NCBI GenBank assembly: GCA_902781705.1
Contig: CACZKE010000007.1
Location: 56,203 to 120,202, forward strand
Direction: 5' to 3'
DNA: 64,000 bases
Origin: an uncultured Bacteroidia bacterium
Lineage (GTDB): Bacteria > Bacteroidota > Bacteroidia > Bacteroidales > UBA932
Shown here: piece by piece, positions 45,938 through 55,429 of the stretch
How positions within the stretch are numbered: position 1 is the first letter of the stretch
Layout: each line of letters begins with the position of its first letter
The notes under the pieces: model-generated
What the model was told of the DNA's origin: nothing
Seen by the model: only the letters and a program-made list of their open reading frames with translations
The model's database searches: none
Program-made: the position numbers and the translations under genes

Positions 45938-48247
45938 ATGGAGGGAAAAAACCTGGTCATCGTAGAGTCTCCCGGAAAGGTGAAGACCATCCAGAAGTAC
46001 CTGGGCAAAGAGTATCTCGTCAAAGCCAGCATCGGACATATCCGTGACTTGCAGGAAAAGAAACTGGGCGTGGACGTCGCACACGGCTTCCAGCCCGAAT
46101 ACGTGGTTCCGGCCGACAAGAAGAAAGTCGTCGCCGAACTGAAGAAGCTCTCGTCGGCCGCCGAGACCGTCTGGCTCGCCTCCGATGAGGACCGCGAAGG
46201 GGAAGCCATCTCCTGGCACCTGTCGGAGACGCTGGGCCTGAACAAGGCGAAGACCCGCCGCATCGTATTCCACGAAATCACCAAGCCGGCCATCCTGGAG
46301 GCCATCGAGCATCCCCGCGACATCGACCTGAACCTGGTGGACGCGCAGCAGGCCCGGCGTGTGCTGGACCGGCTCGTGGGCTTCGAACTCTCGCCCGTGC
46401 TGTGGCGCAAGATCCAGCCCAAACTCTCCGCCGGCCGGGTGCAGAGCGTGGCCCTGCGCCTCATCGTGGACCGCGAGAAGGAAATCATGGCCTTCCACAG
46501 CGAGCCCTTCTATCGGGTGGAAGCGCTCTTCCATCCGGAGGGAACGCCCGCCACGCTCAAGGTGAAAGCCCTGCTGGACACCCGCTTCCCTTCCGAGGAA
46601 GAGGCCCGGAAGTTCCTGGAGGACAGCATCGGTGCGTCCTACCGGATCGACTCGCTGGAAAAGAAGGAGGCCACCCGGTTCCCGGCTCCGCCTTTCACCA
46701 CATCCACCCTGCAGCAGGAAGCTTCCCGCAAGCTCCACTTCCCGGTGGCAACGACCATGCGTGTGGCGCAGGCCCTCTATGAACGGGGTCTGATCACCTA
46801 TATGCGTACCGACTCGGTGAACCTCTCCACCCTGGCCCTGGGTGCGGCCAAGAAACTCATCCTGGACAATTTCGGCGAAGAGTATTCCCACCCGCGCCAG
46901 TATCGGACCAAGACCAAGGGCGCCCAGGAAGCCCACGAGGCCATCCGCCCTACTTTCCTGGAGAACGCGACCATCGACGGGACGGCGCAGGAAAAGAAAC
47001 TCTATGAACTGATCTGGAAGCGCACCGTCGCCTCCCAGATGAGCGAGTCCCGGGTGATGAACACCTCCATCCGGATCGCGTCCGACAAGCGGACCGAACA
47101 CTACGCCCTGCAGGCCTCCGAGATGCTGTTCGACGGCTTCATGAAGGTCTATCTGGAAGGCCGGGACGACGAGGAACCCGAAGAGGGAGACCTCGTGCTG
47201 CCGGAACTGCATGTCGGCGACCGGATGGATGAAAAGGGCATCACCGCCCAGTGCAAATACACGGCCGCCCCGCCGCGTTACTCCCAGGCCACCCTGGTCA
47301 AGAAACTCGAGGAGCTGGAAATCGGCCGTCCGTCCACGTACGCGACCATCATCTCCACCCTCACCACCGGCCGCGGCTATGTGGTGAACGGGGACAAGGA
47401 AGGGACGAAGGTCCCGGTCAGGGACCTGTTCCTGAAGGGCGGCGCCCTCTCTTCCAAGGAGCGCATGGAGACCGTGGGGGCGGAGCGCGGCAAGCTGCTC
47501 CCGCAGGAGATCGGTGTCATCGTTTCGGACTACCTGGTCAAGAATTTCAGCGATATCATGGACTACGATTTCACCGCGACGGTGGAGAAGGATTTCGACG
47601 AGATCGCGGCCGGGAACAAGGTCTGGAACAGCCTCATCGGCGAGTTCTACGGCCCGTTCCACCAGCAGGTGGAAAAAGTCCTCGGCAATCACGAATACAG
47701 CCATGTCAGCCGTGAACTGGGCGTAGCCCCGGATGGGCAGAAAGTGACGGCCGCCTTCGGCAAATTCGGCGCCTATGTCCAGAAAGGCGAAGGCGAGACG
47801 CGTCAGTTCGCCTCCCTCGGCAAGGGCCAACTCATCGAGACGATCACCCTGGAGGACGCCCTGAAACTGTTCGAACTGCCCCGCACCGTAGGCGAATACG
47901 AGGGCGTTCCGGTCATCGCCACCAAGGGGAAGTTCGGTCCCTACCTCAAATATGGCGACCGGAACTTGAAACTGCCCCGTGGAGCCGACCCGCTCAAGAT
48001 CACCCTGGCCCAGTGCATCGACCTCATCACGGAAGCGGCTTCCGCCCCGGCGGCGAACGCCGTCATCGCGGAGTGGGGTGATATCCGGATTATCAACGGA
48101 CGTTACGGTCCGTATCTGAAATCGGGCGAGCAGAACTACCGGATCCCGAAAGGAACGGACGCCAGTGCGCTCACCCTGGCTGACTGTCAGGCCATTATTG
48201 AAAAATCCGAACCGACTTCCAAGGGGAAAAGACGCTTAAAAAAATAA
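45938..48247 (+). CDS. topA: DNA topoisomerase I (type IA)
   Basis: A 769-residue type IA topoisomerase that relaxes negative supercoils. The TOPRIM domain opens with VIVESPGKVKTIQKYLG and has the acidic triad LASDEDREGEA. The active-site Tyr is in ITYMRTDSVNLS, with GRPSTYATI further on. The C-terminus carries topoisomerase C-terminal repeats (FGKFGAYVQKG, GKFGPYLKYGDRNLKLP, GRYGPYLKSGEQNYRIP) and a Lys/Arg-rich tail (SKGKRRLKK), without zinc-finger cysteine clusters. It is monocistronic and divergent from PBP1A. Confidence 0.95.
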   Translation: MEGKNLVIVESPGKVKTIQKYLGKEYLVKASIGHIRDLQEKKLGVDVAHGFQPEYVVPADKKKVVAELKKLSSAAETVWLASDEDREGEAISWHLSETLGLNKAKTRRIVFHEITKPAILEAIEHPRDIDLNLVDAQQARRVLDRLVGFELSPVLWRKIQPKLSAGRVQSVALRLIVDREKEIMAFHSEPFYRVEALFHPEGTPATLKVKALLDTRFPSEEEARKFLEDSIGASYRIDSLEKKEATRFPAPPFTTSTLQQEASRKLHFPVATTMRVAQALYERGLITYMRTDSVNLSTLALGAAKKLILDNFGEEYSHPRQYRTKTKGAQEAHEAIRPTFLENATIDGTAQEKKLYELIWKRTVASQMSESRVMNTSIRIASDKRTEHYALQASEMLFDGFMKVYLEGRDDEEPEEGDLVLPELHVGDRMDEKGITAQCKYTAAPPRYSQATLVKKLEELEIGRPSTYATIISTLTTGRGYVVNGDKEGTKVPVRDLFLKGGALSSKERMETVGAERGKLLPQEIGVIVSDYLVKNFSDIMDYDFTATVEKDFDEIAAGNKVWNSLIGEFYGPFHQQVEKVLGNHEYSHVSRELGVAPDGQKVTAAFGKFGAYVQKGEGETRQFASLGKGQLIETITLEDALKLFELPRTVGEYEGVPVIATKGKFGPYLKYGDRNLKLPRGADPLKITLAQCIDLITEAASAPAANAVIAEWGDIRIINGRYGPYLKSGEQNYRIPKGTDASALTLADCQAIIEKSEPTSKGKRRLKK

Positions 48248-48280
48248 AGTGGAGGCCCTTCTGCTTGGGATTTGACATTA

Positions 48281-48308
48281 AAAACGGCGTTTTTCGACGC
48301 CGTTTTTT
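48281..48308 (+). terminator. Intrinsic terminator after topA
   Basis: AAAACGGCGT, a 6-nt loop, then ACGCCGTTTTTT, a classic stem with T run 33 bp after the topA stop. Confidence 0.9.
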
Positions 48309-48361
48309 GTTGAATCGTAAATTTTCAGCCCGGAAAATGAACAACTTATAAAAAAATTTTT

Positions 48362-48369
48362 TAATTTTG
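48362..48369 (+). promoter_or_regulatory. -7 element for the Lrp/AsnC gene
   Basis: TAATTTTG matches TAnnTTTG within a very A/T-rich stretch, 35 bp before the ATG at 48405. Confidence 0.5.
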
Positions 48370-48404
48370 TAGCGGTTAGTTTGAAACAGTAATCTTCCAG
48401 ACCT

Positions 48405-48920
48405 ATGGCTACATCCTATCACATCGACCAGATCGACCAGAAAATCCTGTCCTTCCTTGTCAAGAACGCCCGGATGCCGTTCCTGGAGATCGCCCGCGAA
48501 TGCGGCGTCTCCGGCGCCGCCATCCATCAGCGGGTCAAGCGTTTGGAAGCGAACGGAGTGATCACCGGATCCCGGCTGCTGGTGAAGCCGCAGGCGCTCG
48601 GCCTGAACGTGTGCGCCTATATCAGCATCTCCCTGTCGGAGTCCACCCGGTACCCCGAGGTCATCGCCCAACTCAAGAAAATCCCCGAAATCGTCGAGTG
48701 TCATTTCGTAACCGGACGCTACGCCATCCTCGCGAAGGCGTACTGCCTGGACAACGACCACCTGATGGAAGTCCTCCTGAACACCATCCAGAAGATTCCG
48801 TATATCCAGTCCACGGATACGATGATCTCCCTGGACGAGCCCATCGAGCGCCAGGTGTGGGTGAAGGAATTCAAGAGTACGACCTATACCGGCCTCAACC
48901 GCGGGAAATCCGAAGAATAG
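48405..48920 (+). CDS. Lrp/AsnC-family transcriptional regulator
   Basis: A 171-residue DNA-binding protein. Residues about 5-60 form the AsnC-type winged helix (DQIDQKILSFLVKNARMPF, CGVSGAAIHQRVKRLEANGVI). Residues about 70-150 form the RAM ligand-binding domain (GLNVCAYISISL, VECHFVTGRYAILAKAYC). Such proteins form dimers and octamers and sense amino acids or related molecules. The target genes are not evident. Its last 26 bp overlap the convergent ispD gene. Confidence 0.9.
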   Translation: MATSYHIDQIDQKILSFLVKNARMPFLEIARECGVSGAAIHQRVKRLEANGVITGSRLLVKPQALGLNVCAYISISLSESTRYPEVIAQLKKIPEIVECHFVTGRYAILAKAYCLDNDHLMEVLLNTIQKIPYIQSTDTMISLDEPIERQVWVKEFKSTTYTGLNRGKSEE

Positions 48921-49599
48921 CCTCGGCCAGGAGGAGGTCCTCCTGCGTCGTCAGTTTGATGTTGTTCCGCTCCCCTGCGATGTAGGAGAGCGGAATTCCG
49001 TATCGGCGCGCGACCGACGCGTCGTCGGTGAAAAGCGTGTCATACCCCTGCGCATAGGCGGCCTTCAAGTCCTCGCTGCGGAAGACCTGGGGGGTCTGGA
49101 CCCCATAGACGCGGGAACGGTCCACCAGTTCCCCCGAGTCTTTCAGCGAGCCGTCGGAAACCTTGTCCAGGACGGCGAGGGTGTCCACCATGGGCACGAC
49201 CGGAATGAGGGCGCGGACGCCCTGGTCCATCTGCGCGAACATCGCCCGGATGAGGTCCGCGGACAGCAGCGGGCGGACCCCGTCGTGGATGGCAACGACG
49301 GCCCCGTCGGGAACATGGGCCAGAGCGTTCCGGACGGAGTGGAAACGGGTGATGCCACCCTTGACAAGCCGCTGGGGACAGTTGAACCCTTTTTCCTGGC
49401 AGTAACGGCGCCACCAGGCGACATGTCCCTCGGGTAAAACCGTAATCACCTGAATGTCAGGGTATGCCTCCACGAACCGTTCGATGGTCCGCTGCAGGAC
49501 GGCCCGTCCGTCCAGGGAAAGGAACTGCTTGGGAAGGGCGGAGCCCATCCTGAGGCCCGACCCGCCGGCAGTCACGACCAGGTACTTTTTTCGCTCCAT
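48895..49599 (-). CDS. ispD: 2-C-methyl-D-erythritol 4-phosphate cytidylyltransferase
   Basis: A 234-residue nucleotidyltransferase of the non-mevalonate isoprenoid pathway: MEP plus CTP gives CDP-ME. The family's nucleotide-binding start is VVTAGGSGLRMGSALPKQFLSL, followed by KGGITRFHSVRNAL, AIHDGVRPLLS, and the C-terminal QTPQVFR and FTDDASVAR. The VTAGGSGLRMG loop has Gly where many orthologs have Ala. The 3' end overlaps the lrp-type gene by 26 bp in convergent orientation, with no terminator between them. Confidence 0.93.
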   Translation of the reverse strand: MERKKYLVVTAGGSGLRMGSALPKQFLSLDGRAVLQRTIERFVEAYPDIQVITVLPEGHVAWWRRYCQEKGFNCPQRLVKGGITRFHSVRNALAHVPDGAVVAIHDGVRPLLSADLIRAMFAQMDQGVRALIPVVPMVDTLAVLDKVSDGSLKDSGELVDRSRVYGVQTPQVFRSEDLKAAYAQGYDTLFTDDASVARRYGIPLSYIAGERNNIKLTTQEDLLLAEAILRISRG

Positions 49600-49637
49600 T
49601 AAGTGAGAATCTTTACGCGAATGTAAGATTTTTTTCT

Positions 49638-49645
49638 TAATTTTG
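49638..49645 (+). promoter_or_regulatory. -7 element for the mre-mrdA-rodA operon
   Basis: TAATTTTG, an exact TAnnTTTG match, 38 bp before the mreB ATG. Confidence 0.5.
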
Positions 49646-49683
49646 AGCGATTATTCACTTACGAAAAACTAGAAAGAGAAAAC

Positions 49684-50706
49684 ATGGCATTCCGTTTCCT
49701 GAACCAGGAGCTCGCTATAGACCTCGGCACGGCCAATACCGTCATCTTCCAGAATGACCAGATCGTGCTGGACGAGCCCTCCATCGTCGCCATCGACAAT
49801 ACGAACAACAAGTGCATCGCGCTGGGCCAGAAGGCCAAACTCATGCACGAGAAGACGAACCCCGGCATCCGCACCGTCCGTCCGCTCCGCGACGGCGTGA
49901 TCGCGGACTTCAACGCGGCCGAGATGATGATCCGCGGTTTCATCCGCCAGGTCAATTCCAAGCACCGCAGCCTCTTCGCCCCGAACCTGAAACTCGTCGT
50001 GGGCATCCCTTCCGGTTCCACGGAAGTGGAGATCCGTGCCGTCCGTGACTCCTCCGAGCATGCCGGCGGCCGCGACGTGTATCTGATCTTCGAACCGATG
50101 GCCGCGGCCCTCGGTATCGGCCTGGACGTGGAGGCGCCGAAGGGCAACATGGTCGTCGACATCGGAGGCGGCACCACCGAAATCGCCGTCATCTCCCTGG
50201 GCGGTATCGTCCAGCAGGATTCCATCCGCGTGGCCGGCGACGTCTTCACGACGGACATCCAGAACTACCTGCGCCAGCAGCACGTCATCAAGGTGGGTGA
50301 GACCACGGCCGAAAAGATCAAGATCGCCGTGGGTTCCGTCATCCCGGAACTGGACGTGGAGCCCGAACCGTTCCTCGTGCGCGGTCCGAACCTCATGACC
50401 GGCCACCCCGTGGAGGCCCTTATCCCCTACCAGGAGATCGCCCACTGCCTGGACAAGTCCATCGCCCGCCTGGAGACCTCCATCCAGCAGGTCCTGGAGC
50501 AGACCCCTCCGGAACTCTACTCCGACATCGTGGAGAACGGCATCTTCCTCTCCGGCGGCGGAGCCCTCCTCCGCGGCCTGGACAAGCGCCTCTCCGAGAA
50601 GGTCAACATCCCGTTCCACGTGGCGGAGGATCCGCTCCGCGCCGTGGCCCGCGGCACCTGCATCGCGCTCAAGAACACGGACAACTACTCCTTCCTGATG
50701 CGCTAA
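49684..50706 (+). CDS. mreB: Rod shape-determining protein MreB
   Basis: A 340-residue bacterial actin. The phosphate-1 loop is LAIDLGTANTVIF; other actin-fold markers are RPLRDGVIADFNAAE, GGRDVYLIFEPMAAALG, VVDIGGGTTEIAVI (phosphate-2) and FLSGGGALLRGLD (adenosine motif). It forms membrane-associated filaments that guide lateral cell-wall synthesis. First gene of the five-gene rod operon; mreC begins 1 bp after its stop. Confidence 0.97.
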   Translation: MAFRFLNQELAIDLGTANTVIFQNDQIVLDEPSIVAIDNTNNKCIALGQKAKLMHEKTNPGIRTVRPLRDGVIADFNAAEMMIRGFIRQVNSKHRSLFAPNLKLVVGIPSGSTEVEIRAVRDSSEHAGGRDVYLIFEPMAAALGIGLDVEAPKGNMVVDIGGGTTEIAVISLGGIVQQDSIRVAGDVFTTDIQNYLRQQHVIKVGETTAEKIKIAVGSVIPELDVEPEPFLVRGPNLMTGHPVEALIPYQEIAHCLDKSIARLETSIQQVLEQTPPELYSDIVENGIFLSGGGALLRGLDKRLSEKVNIPFHVAEDPLRAVARGTCIALKNTDNYSFLMR

Positions 50707-50707
50707 T

Positions 50708-51526
50708 ATGCCCAAAGAGAGGTCGATTCTCCCCCGGATTATCAGTGCAGCAATCTTCATCCTGATGGAGATTGCTGCGTTGCAACTACTCTCACGCAAC
50801 GCGAGCCTCCAGCAGATCTGGATCGCCCGTGCGGCACACGGGGTGATGGGTACCGTCTGGGGCAGCACGCAGAAGATTGCGAACTACTTCAACCTGAGGA
50901 AGATCAACGAAGACCTGGCGAAGGAGAACTTCGAACTTCGCGAAGAGTTGGATACCTACCGGAGTGAGGCCCATGCCCGGCGCATCGACTCGCTGGGCAT
51001 CGCCCACGGCCGCGTGCAGGGCTTCGACTACGTCCCGGCCGAGGTGATCAAGATCAGCCGCAACAAGCAGCACAACTACATGATCCTGAACAAGGGTTAT
51101 GAGGACGGCATCCAGGAGAAATCCGGCATCATCACCCGGAGCGGGGTCGTGGGCATCGTGGACGCGGTGAGCGCCCACCACGCCTACGCCTTCTCCTTCC
51201 AGAACAGCGACATCTCCATCAGCGGCCGCCTCGGCGAAGAGGGCGCGACGGGCCTCCTGGTCTGGGACGGCGTGCGCTCCAACGGCGCCATCCTCCAGGA
51301 AGTGCCGCTCCAGTACAAGTACGAAGTCGGGGATACGGTGTACACCAGCGGCCATTCGCTGGTCTTCCCGCCGGATATCCCGCTGGGCCTCGCCGGCGAT
51401 GCCAAGGTCATCAACGGTGCCACCAATGAAATCCGGGTGGACCTGTTCCAGGATTTCACGGCCATCCGCTATGTGACCGTCGTCCATAACACGGCTTTCG
51501 ACGAAGTGGAGGATTTCGGCCTATGA
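50708..51526 (+). CDS. mreC: Rod shape-determining protein MreC
   Basis: A 272-residue protein with one N-terminal membrane helix (about 8-27), a coiled-coil stretch (LRKINEDLAKENFELREELD, about 62-82) and a periplasmic double beta-barrel (residues about 100-265; NKGYEDGIQEKSGIITRSGVVGIV). It links the MreB filament to PBP2/RodA and the periplasm. Its end overlaps mreD by 4 bp (ATGA). Confidence 0.93.
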   Translation: MPKERSILPRIISAAIFILMEIAALQLLSRNASLQQIWIARAAHGVMGTVWGSTQKIANYFNLRKINEDLAKENFELREELDTYRSEAHARRIDSLGIAHGRVQGFDYVPAEVIKISRNKQHNYMILNKGYEDGIQEKSGIITRSGVVGIVDAVSAHHAYAFSFQNSDISISGRLGEEGATGLLVWDGVRSNGAILQEVPLQYKYEVGDTVYTSGHSLVFPPDIPLGLAGDAKVINGATNEIRVDLFQDFTAIRYVTVVHNTAFDEVEDFGL

Positions 51527-52035
51527 GAAAGAACAGTTTCTTCCTGGTGTACCTCCTCCTGACGGTGGTCCAGATGCTTATCTGCAACTACTTCAACCTG
51601 AGTCCGTACGTGATGCTGTCCATCCTTCCGGTGATGGTGCTGTGCATTCCGCTCCGCGTCCCCACCTGGGTCACGATGGTCATCGCGTTCGCGACGGGAT
51701 TCGTGGTGGACCTGCTCTCCGAGGGAATCCTCGGGCTCAACGTCCTCGCCCTGGTCCCGGTCGCCTTCGTCCGGAAGGAGGTCATCCGCCTCATCTTCGG
51801 CGGAGAACTGTTCGCCCGCAAGGAGGACTTCGCCGTCCGGAAAAACGGCTTCGGGATGGTGCTGATGGCCATTATCCTGGTCCAGGCACTCTTCCTCGCG
51901 ATCTATGTCTGGGCCGACGGGGCCGGCACCCGGCCGCTCTCCTTCCAGGCCATCCGGTTCGGAGCATCCCTCGTCGCCGGGGTGCTGGTTTCCCTGCTGG
52001 TCATCGGCATCCTCGCCCCTGATACGCGCAAATGA
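51523..52035 (+). CDS. mreD: Rod shape-determining protein MreD
   Basis: A 170-residue integral membrane protein with about five hydrophobic helices, starting MRKNSFFLVYLLLTVVQMLI and ending VAGVLVSLLVIGILAPD. Sequence conservation in MreD is low, but position between mreC and mrdA and the 4-bp overlaps on both sides identify it. It is a component of the elongasome. Confidence 0.88.
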   Translation: MRKNSFFLVYLLLTVVQMLICNYFNLSPYVMLSILPVMVLCIPLRVPTWVTMVIAFATGFVVDLLSEGILGLNVLALVPVAFVRKEVIRLIFGGELFARKEDFAVRKNGFGMVLMAIILVQALFLAIYVWADGAGTRPLSFQAIRFGASLVAGVLVSLLVIGILAPDTRK

Positions 52036-53876
52036 CCACGGACCGCAGGCATATCAAACTCCTGATCGGTCTGGGGGTGGTCGCCGCCGTCCTCCTGGCG
52101 AAGATTTTCTCCATCCAGGTCCTGGACGAGCACTACAAGATCGATGCGGACATCAATTCCACGGTCCGGGAGATGATCCTCCCCACCCGCGGGGTCATCT
52201 ACGACCGGAACGGGAACATCCTCGTGGGAAACAAGGTGGCGTACGACATCCTCGTGAATCCGCGCGAGGTGGAGGCTTTCGACACCCTCGCCCTCGCCGC
52301 CGTCCTGGACGTAACACCGGAATTCCTGCGCGGCAAGATGGACGAGTACCACCGGAACCGCCGCAAGATCGGCTTCCAGAGCGTGACGATGCTCAAGCAG
52401 ATCCCGGCGGAAACCTACAACCGCTTCGCCGAGGTCCAGTACCGCTTTCCCGGCTTCCGGGGGCAGGTGCGCGGCATCCGGGACTACCCCATCAACGCCG
52501 GCGGCAACCTCCTTGGCTACGTTTCCGAGGTGAATCAGGCCTATATCGACAAGCATCCGGGCGAATACCGGAGCGGCGACTACGCCGGCATGACCGGCAT
52601 CGAGGCAGCCCGCGAAAAGGAACTGCGCGGCGAGAAGGGATACCACATCTTCCTCCGGAACTCCCACAACCAGATCGAGCAGCCCTACAAGGACGGCGCG
52701 TTCGACAAGGAGGCCGTTCCGGGGCATGACATCGTCACCACCATCGACGCGAACCTCCAGCAGTACGGGCAGGAACTCATGCAGAACAAGGTGGGGGCCC
52801 TCGTCGCCATCGAACCGAGTACCGGCGAAATCCTGGCCCTGGTATCCTCGCCGGGTATCGACGTGGACCAACTCGCCGACATCGGCAAGCACTACGACGA
52901 AATCGCGAAAAACCCGTACCGGCCCATGTACAACCGCGCCGTGCAGGCTTCTTATCCCCCGGGATCCGTGTTCAAATTGGTGAACGGGCTCATCGGCCTG
53001 GAGGAGGGTGTCCTGCGTCCGGAGATGATGTACCCCTGCAACCACGGCTACCACTTCGGGGCCGGACACAAACTGGGGTGCCACGGGCATAAATCGCCCC
53101 TCAACATGGAGGAGTCCATCATGATGTCCTGCAACGCCTACTACTGCTACGTCCTCAAGAACATCCTGGACAACAAGAAGTTCGACGGGGACTACGGCGA
53201 GGCGCTGGACCATTGGCACGACATGGTCACGAGTTTCGGGTTCGGCACCAAACTGGGGTCCGACTTCCCGAACGAATTCAGCGGCAGCATCCCCACGGCC
53301 AAGACCTACAACAGGGCATACGGGAAAGGCCGCTGGAATTCCACCACGGTCATCTCCCTGTCCATCGGCCAGGGTGAAATCCTGGCGACCCCCATGCACC
53401 TGGCCAACCTGTGCGCGACCGTCGCGAACCGGGGCTACTACTACATCCCCCATATCATCAAGGCCTCGGAAGGCGTGGAGATCGACCCGAAATATTACGA
53501 GAAACAATATACCAAGGTTTCCCCGGAGCATTTCCCCAAGGTCATCAAGGGCATGTGGCGGGCCTGTAACTCGGGCGCCGGTATGGGCGGAACGGCCTGG
53601 GTGGCCCATATCGACGGGCTGGACGTGTGCGGCAAGACCGGCACGGCCCAGAACCCCCGCGGCGCCGACAACTCCGTGTTCATCTGCTTCGCGCCCATGG
53701 ACGATCCCAAGATCGCCATCGCCGCCTATGTGGAAAACGGCGGATTCGGCGCCACCTACGCGGCTCCGATGGCTTCGCTCATGGTGGAGAAATACCTCAA
53801 GGGCGAAGTGAAGCGGGAAGACCTGGAAAAGCGGATGAAGGAAGCGAACCTGATGTCCCGCGTGAAGAAGGATTAG
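52032..53876 (+). CDS. mrdA: Penicillin-binding protein 2 (elongation transpeptidase)
   Basis: A 614-residue class B PBP with one N-terminal membrane helix (about 7-28). A pedestal/dimerisation domain (TRGVIYDRNGNILVGNK, then GYVSEVNQAYIDKHPGEY, GMTGIEAAREKELRG) precedes the transpeptidase domain. Catalytic motifs are SVFK (PPGSVFKLVNGL), SCN (MMSCNAYYCY) and KTGTA (CGKTGTAQNPRG). It cross-links lateral peptidoglycan together with RodA. The start overlaps mreD by 4 bp. Confidence 0.95.
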   Translation: MTTDRRHIKLLIGLGVVAAVLLAKIFSIQVLDEHYKIDADINSTVREMILPTRGVIYDRNGNILVGNKVAYDILVNPREVEAFDTLALAAVLDVTPEFLRGKMDEYHRNRRKIGFQSVTMLKQIPAETYNRFAEVQYRFPGFRGQVRGIRDYPINAGGNLLGYVSEVNQAYIDKHPGEYRSGDYAGMTGIEAAREKELRGEKGYHIFLRNSHNQIEQPYKDGAFDKEAVPGHDIVTTIDANLQQYGQELMQNKVGALVAIEPSTGEILALVSSPGIDVDQLADIGKHYDEIAKNPYRPMYNRAVQASYPPGSVFKLVNGLIGLEEGVLRPEMMYPCNHGYHFGAGHKLGCHGHKSPLNMEESIMMSCNAYYCYVLKNILDNKKFDGDYGEALDHWHDMVTSFGFGTKLGSDFPNEFSGSIPTAKTYNRAYGKGRWNSTTVISLSIGQGEILATPMHLANLCATVANRGYYYIPHIIKASEGVEIDPKYYEKQYTKVSPEHFPKVIKGMWRACNSGAGMGGTAWVAHIDGLDVCGKTGTAQNPRGADNSVFICFAPMDDPKIAIAAYVENGGFGATYAAPMASLMVEKYLKGEVKREDLEKRMKEANLMSRVKKD

Positions 53877-53880
53877 GACG

Positions 53881-55413
53881 ATGATCGGAGAGAACACACA
53901 TCAAAGGGGCCTCAAGCAGTCCATCGACTGGAAACTGATCGGCGTGTATATCCTGCTGGTTCTGATCGGCTGGGTGAACATCTACGCGTCCATCCATTCC
54001 GAGGACCCGGCCTCCATCTTCGACTGGAGCGTCCGCAGCGGCAAACAGTTCGTCTGGATGCTCACCGCCTTCGGCCTGGCCGGTCTCATCCTGTTCGTGC
54101 TGCCGCCCCGATTGTGGGAAAGCGCCTCCGTGCCCATGTACGTCATCGTCTGTGCCCTGCTGGTGCTGGTCATCTTCGTTTCCAAGGACGTGAAGGGGTC
54201 GCACTCGTGGTTCGAACTGGGTCCGATCAAGTTCCAACCGGCTGAAATATCGAAGATTACGACTTCCCTCCTCCTGGCCTCGGTCATGAGCCGGCAGAAC
54301 TTCAAGATCACCCAGTGGAAGGATTTCCTCCTGGCGGCCGCCATCATCGCCGTGCCCATGCTCATCATCGTGGCGGAAAGCGAGACCGGCTCCGCCCTCG
54401 TGTATGCCGGCTTCATCTTCGTCCTGTACCGGGAAGGTTTCTCCGGCTGGTGGCTCGGGCTCATCGGCCTGGTGATCCTGCTCTTCATCACGACGCTTAC
54501 CATCAGCCCCTATACCTCCATCCTCATCCTCATCGGCATCCTGACCCTGTGCAACGCCTTCATGGGCCCGCGCAAGGAGTTCTGGAAGCGGCTCGGCATC
54601 GGCGTCGGCTTCGTCGCGCTGATGGCCGTCCTGCCCTGGCTGTGGGGGATGCTGCAGGGGGCGGTCCAGGGCCATCTGGACTGGATGGAGCGCGTGGCCT
54701 GGGTGCCGACGGCCCGGGAAAGCCAGACCTACCGGTGGGCCTTCCTCCTGAAAATCAAGCCCCTGTACATCTTGCTGGGACTCAGTTTCCTGCTCCTCCC
54801 TTTCCTGGGCATCCGCGCTTTCCGGGGCAAAGACGGCTTCCTGGGGCTGTCACTGGCCGCTTTCATCGTGGGCGTCGTCCTCGTTTTCTCCACGGATTTC
54901 ATCTTCCAGAACGTCCTCCAGGACCACCAGCGTTCCCGCATCGAGGTACTCCTCGGCATGAAGGAGGACCTCGCCGGCGTGGGCTACAACGTGAACCAGT
55001 CCAAGATCGCCATCGGCTCCGGCGGACTCACCGGCAAGGGTTTCCTGCAAGGAACGCAGACGGCCTTCGGCTTCGTCCCGGAACAGTCCACTGACTTCAT
55101 CTTCTGCACCGTGGGCGAGGAATGGGGCTTCGTGGGCTGCCTCGTCGTCATCCTGCTGTACGTATTCCTCATCGTACGGCTGATCCTGGACGCCGAGCGC
55201 TGCCGGGAAAGCTTCAACCGCATCTACGGCTATTGCGTGGCCTCGTGCATCTTCATGCACCTGTTCATCAACATCGGCATGACCGTAGGCCTGATGCCCG
55301 TCATCGGCATCCCGCTCCCGCTCCTCAGTTATGGCGGCTCTTCCCTCTGGGCCTTCACGGTCCTGATCTTCATCTTCGTCGCCCTGTATAGGCAGGAGAA
55401 GAAGTATTTCTAA
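53881..55413 (+). CDS. rodA: Peptidoglycan glycosyltransferase RodA (SEDS family)
   Basis: A 510-residue polytopic SEDS protein. Family signatures are SWFELGPIKFQPAEISKI, AESETGSALVYAG, GFVPEQSTDFIFCTVGEEWGF and GIPLPLLSYGGSS. It polymerises lipid II together with PBP2. The protein is longer than typical enterobacterial RodA (about 370 residues); the additional length lies in the central region around residues 225-335 (VQGHLDWMERVAW, KPLYILLGLSFLLLPFLG), which adds loops and helices, a feature I recall in other Bacteroidota. It closes the operon and converges on the DUF4249 gene 16 bp away. Confidence 0.94.
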   Translation: MIGENTHQRGLKQSIDWKLIGVYILLVLIGWVNIYASIHSEDPASIFDWSVRSGKQFVWMLTAFGLAGLILFVLPPRLWESASVPMYVIVCALLVLVIFVSKDVKGSHSWFELGPIKFQPAEISKITTSLLLASVMSRQNFKITQWKDFLLAAAIIAVPMLIIVAESETGSALVYAGFIFVLYREGFSGWWLGLIGLVILLFITTLTISPYTSILILIGILTLCNAFMGPRKEFWKRLGIGVGFVALMAVLPWLWGMLQGAVQGHLDWMERVAWVPTARESQTYRWAFLLKIKPLYILLGLSFLLLPFLGIRAFRGKDGFLGLSLAAFIVGVVLVFSTDFIFQNVLQDHQRSRIEVLLGMKEDLAGVGYNVNQSKIAIGSGGLTGKGFLQGTQTAFGFVPEQSTDFIFCTVGEEWGFVGCLVVILLYVFLIVRLILDAERCRESFNRIYGYCVASCIFMHLFINIGMTVGLMPVIGIPLPLLSYGGSSLWAFTVLIFIFVALYRQEKKYF

Positions 55414-55429
55414 AGCCCTACGGGCGGCG

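Noticed and set aside
43486-46488. A 1000-residue version of PBP1A
   Set aside because: The additional N-terminal part runs through the divergent promoters and the topA coding region; the membrane anchor begins at the ATG at 45801.
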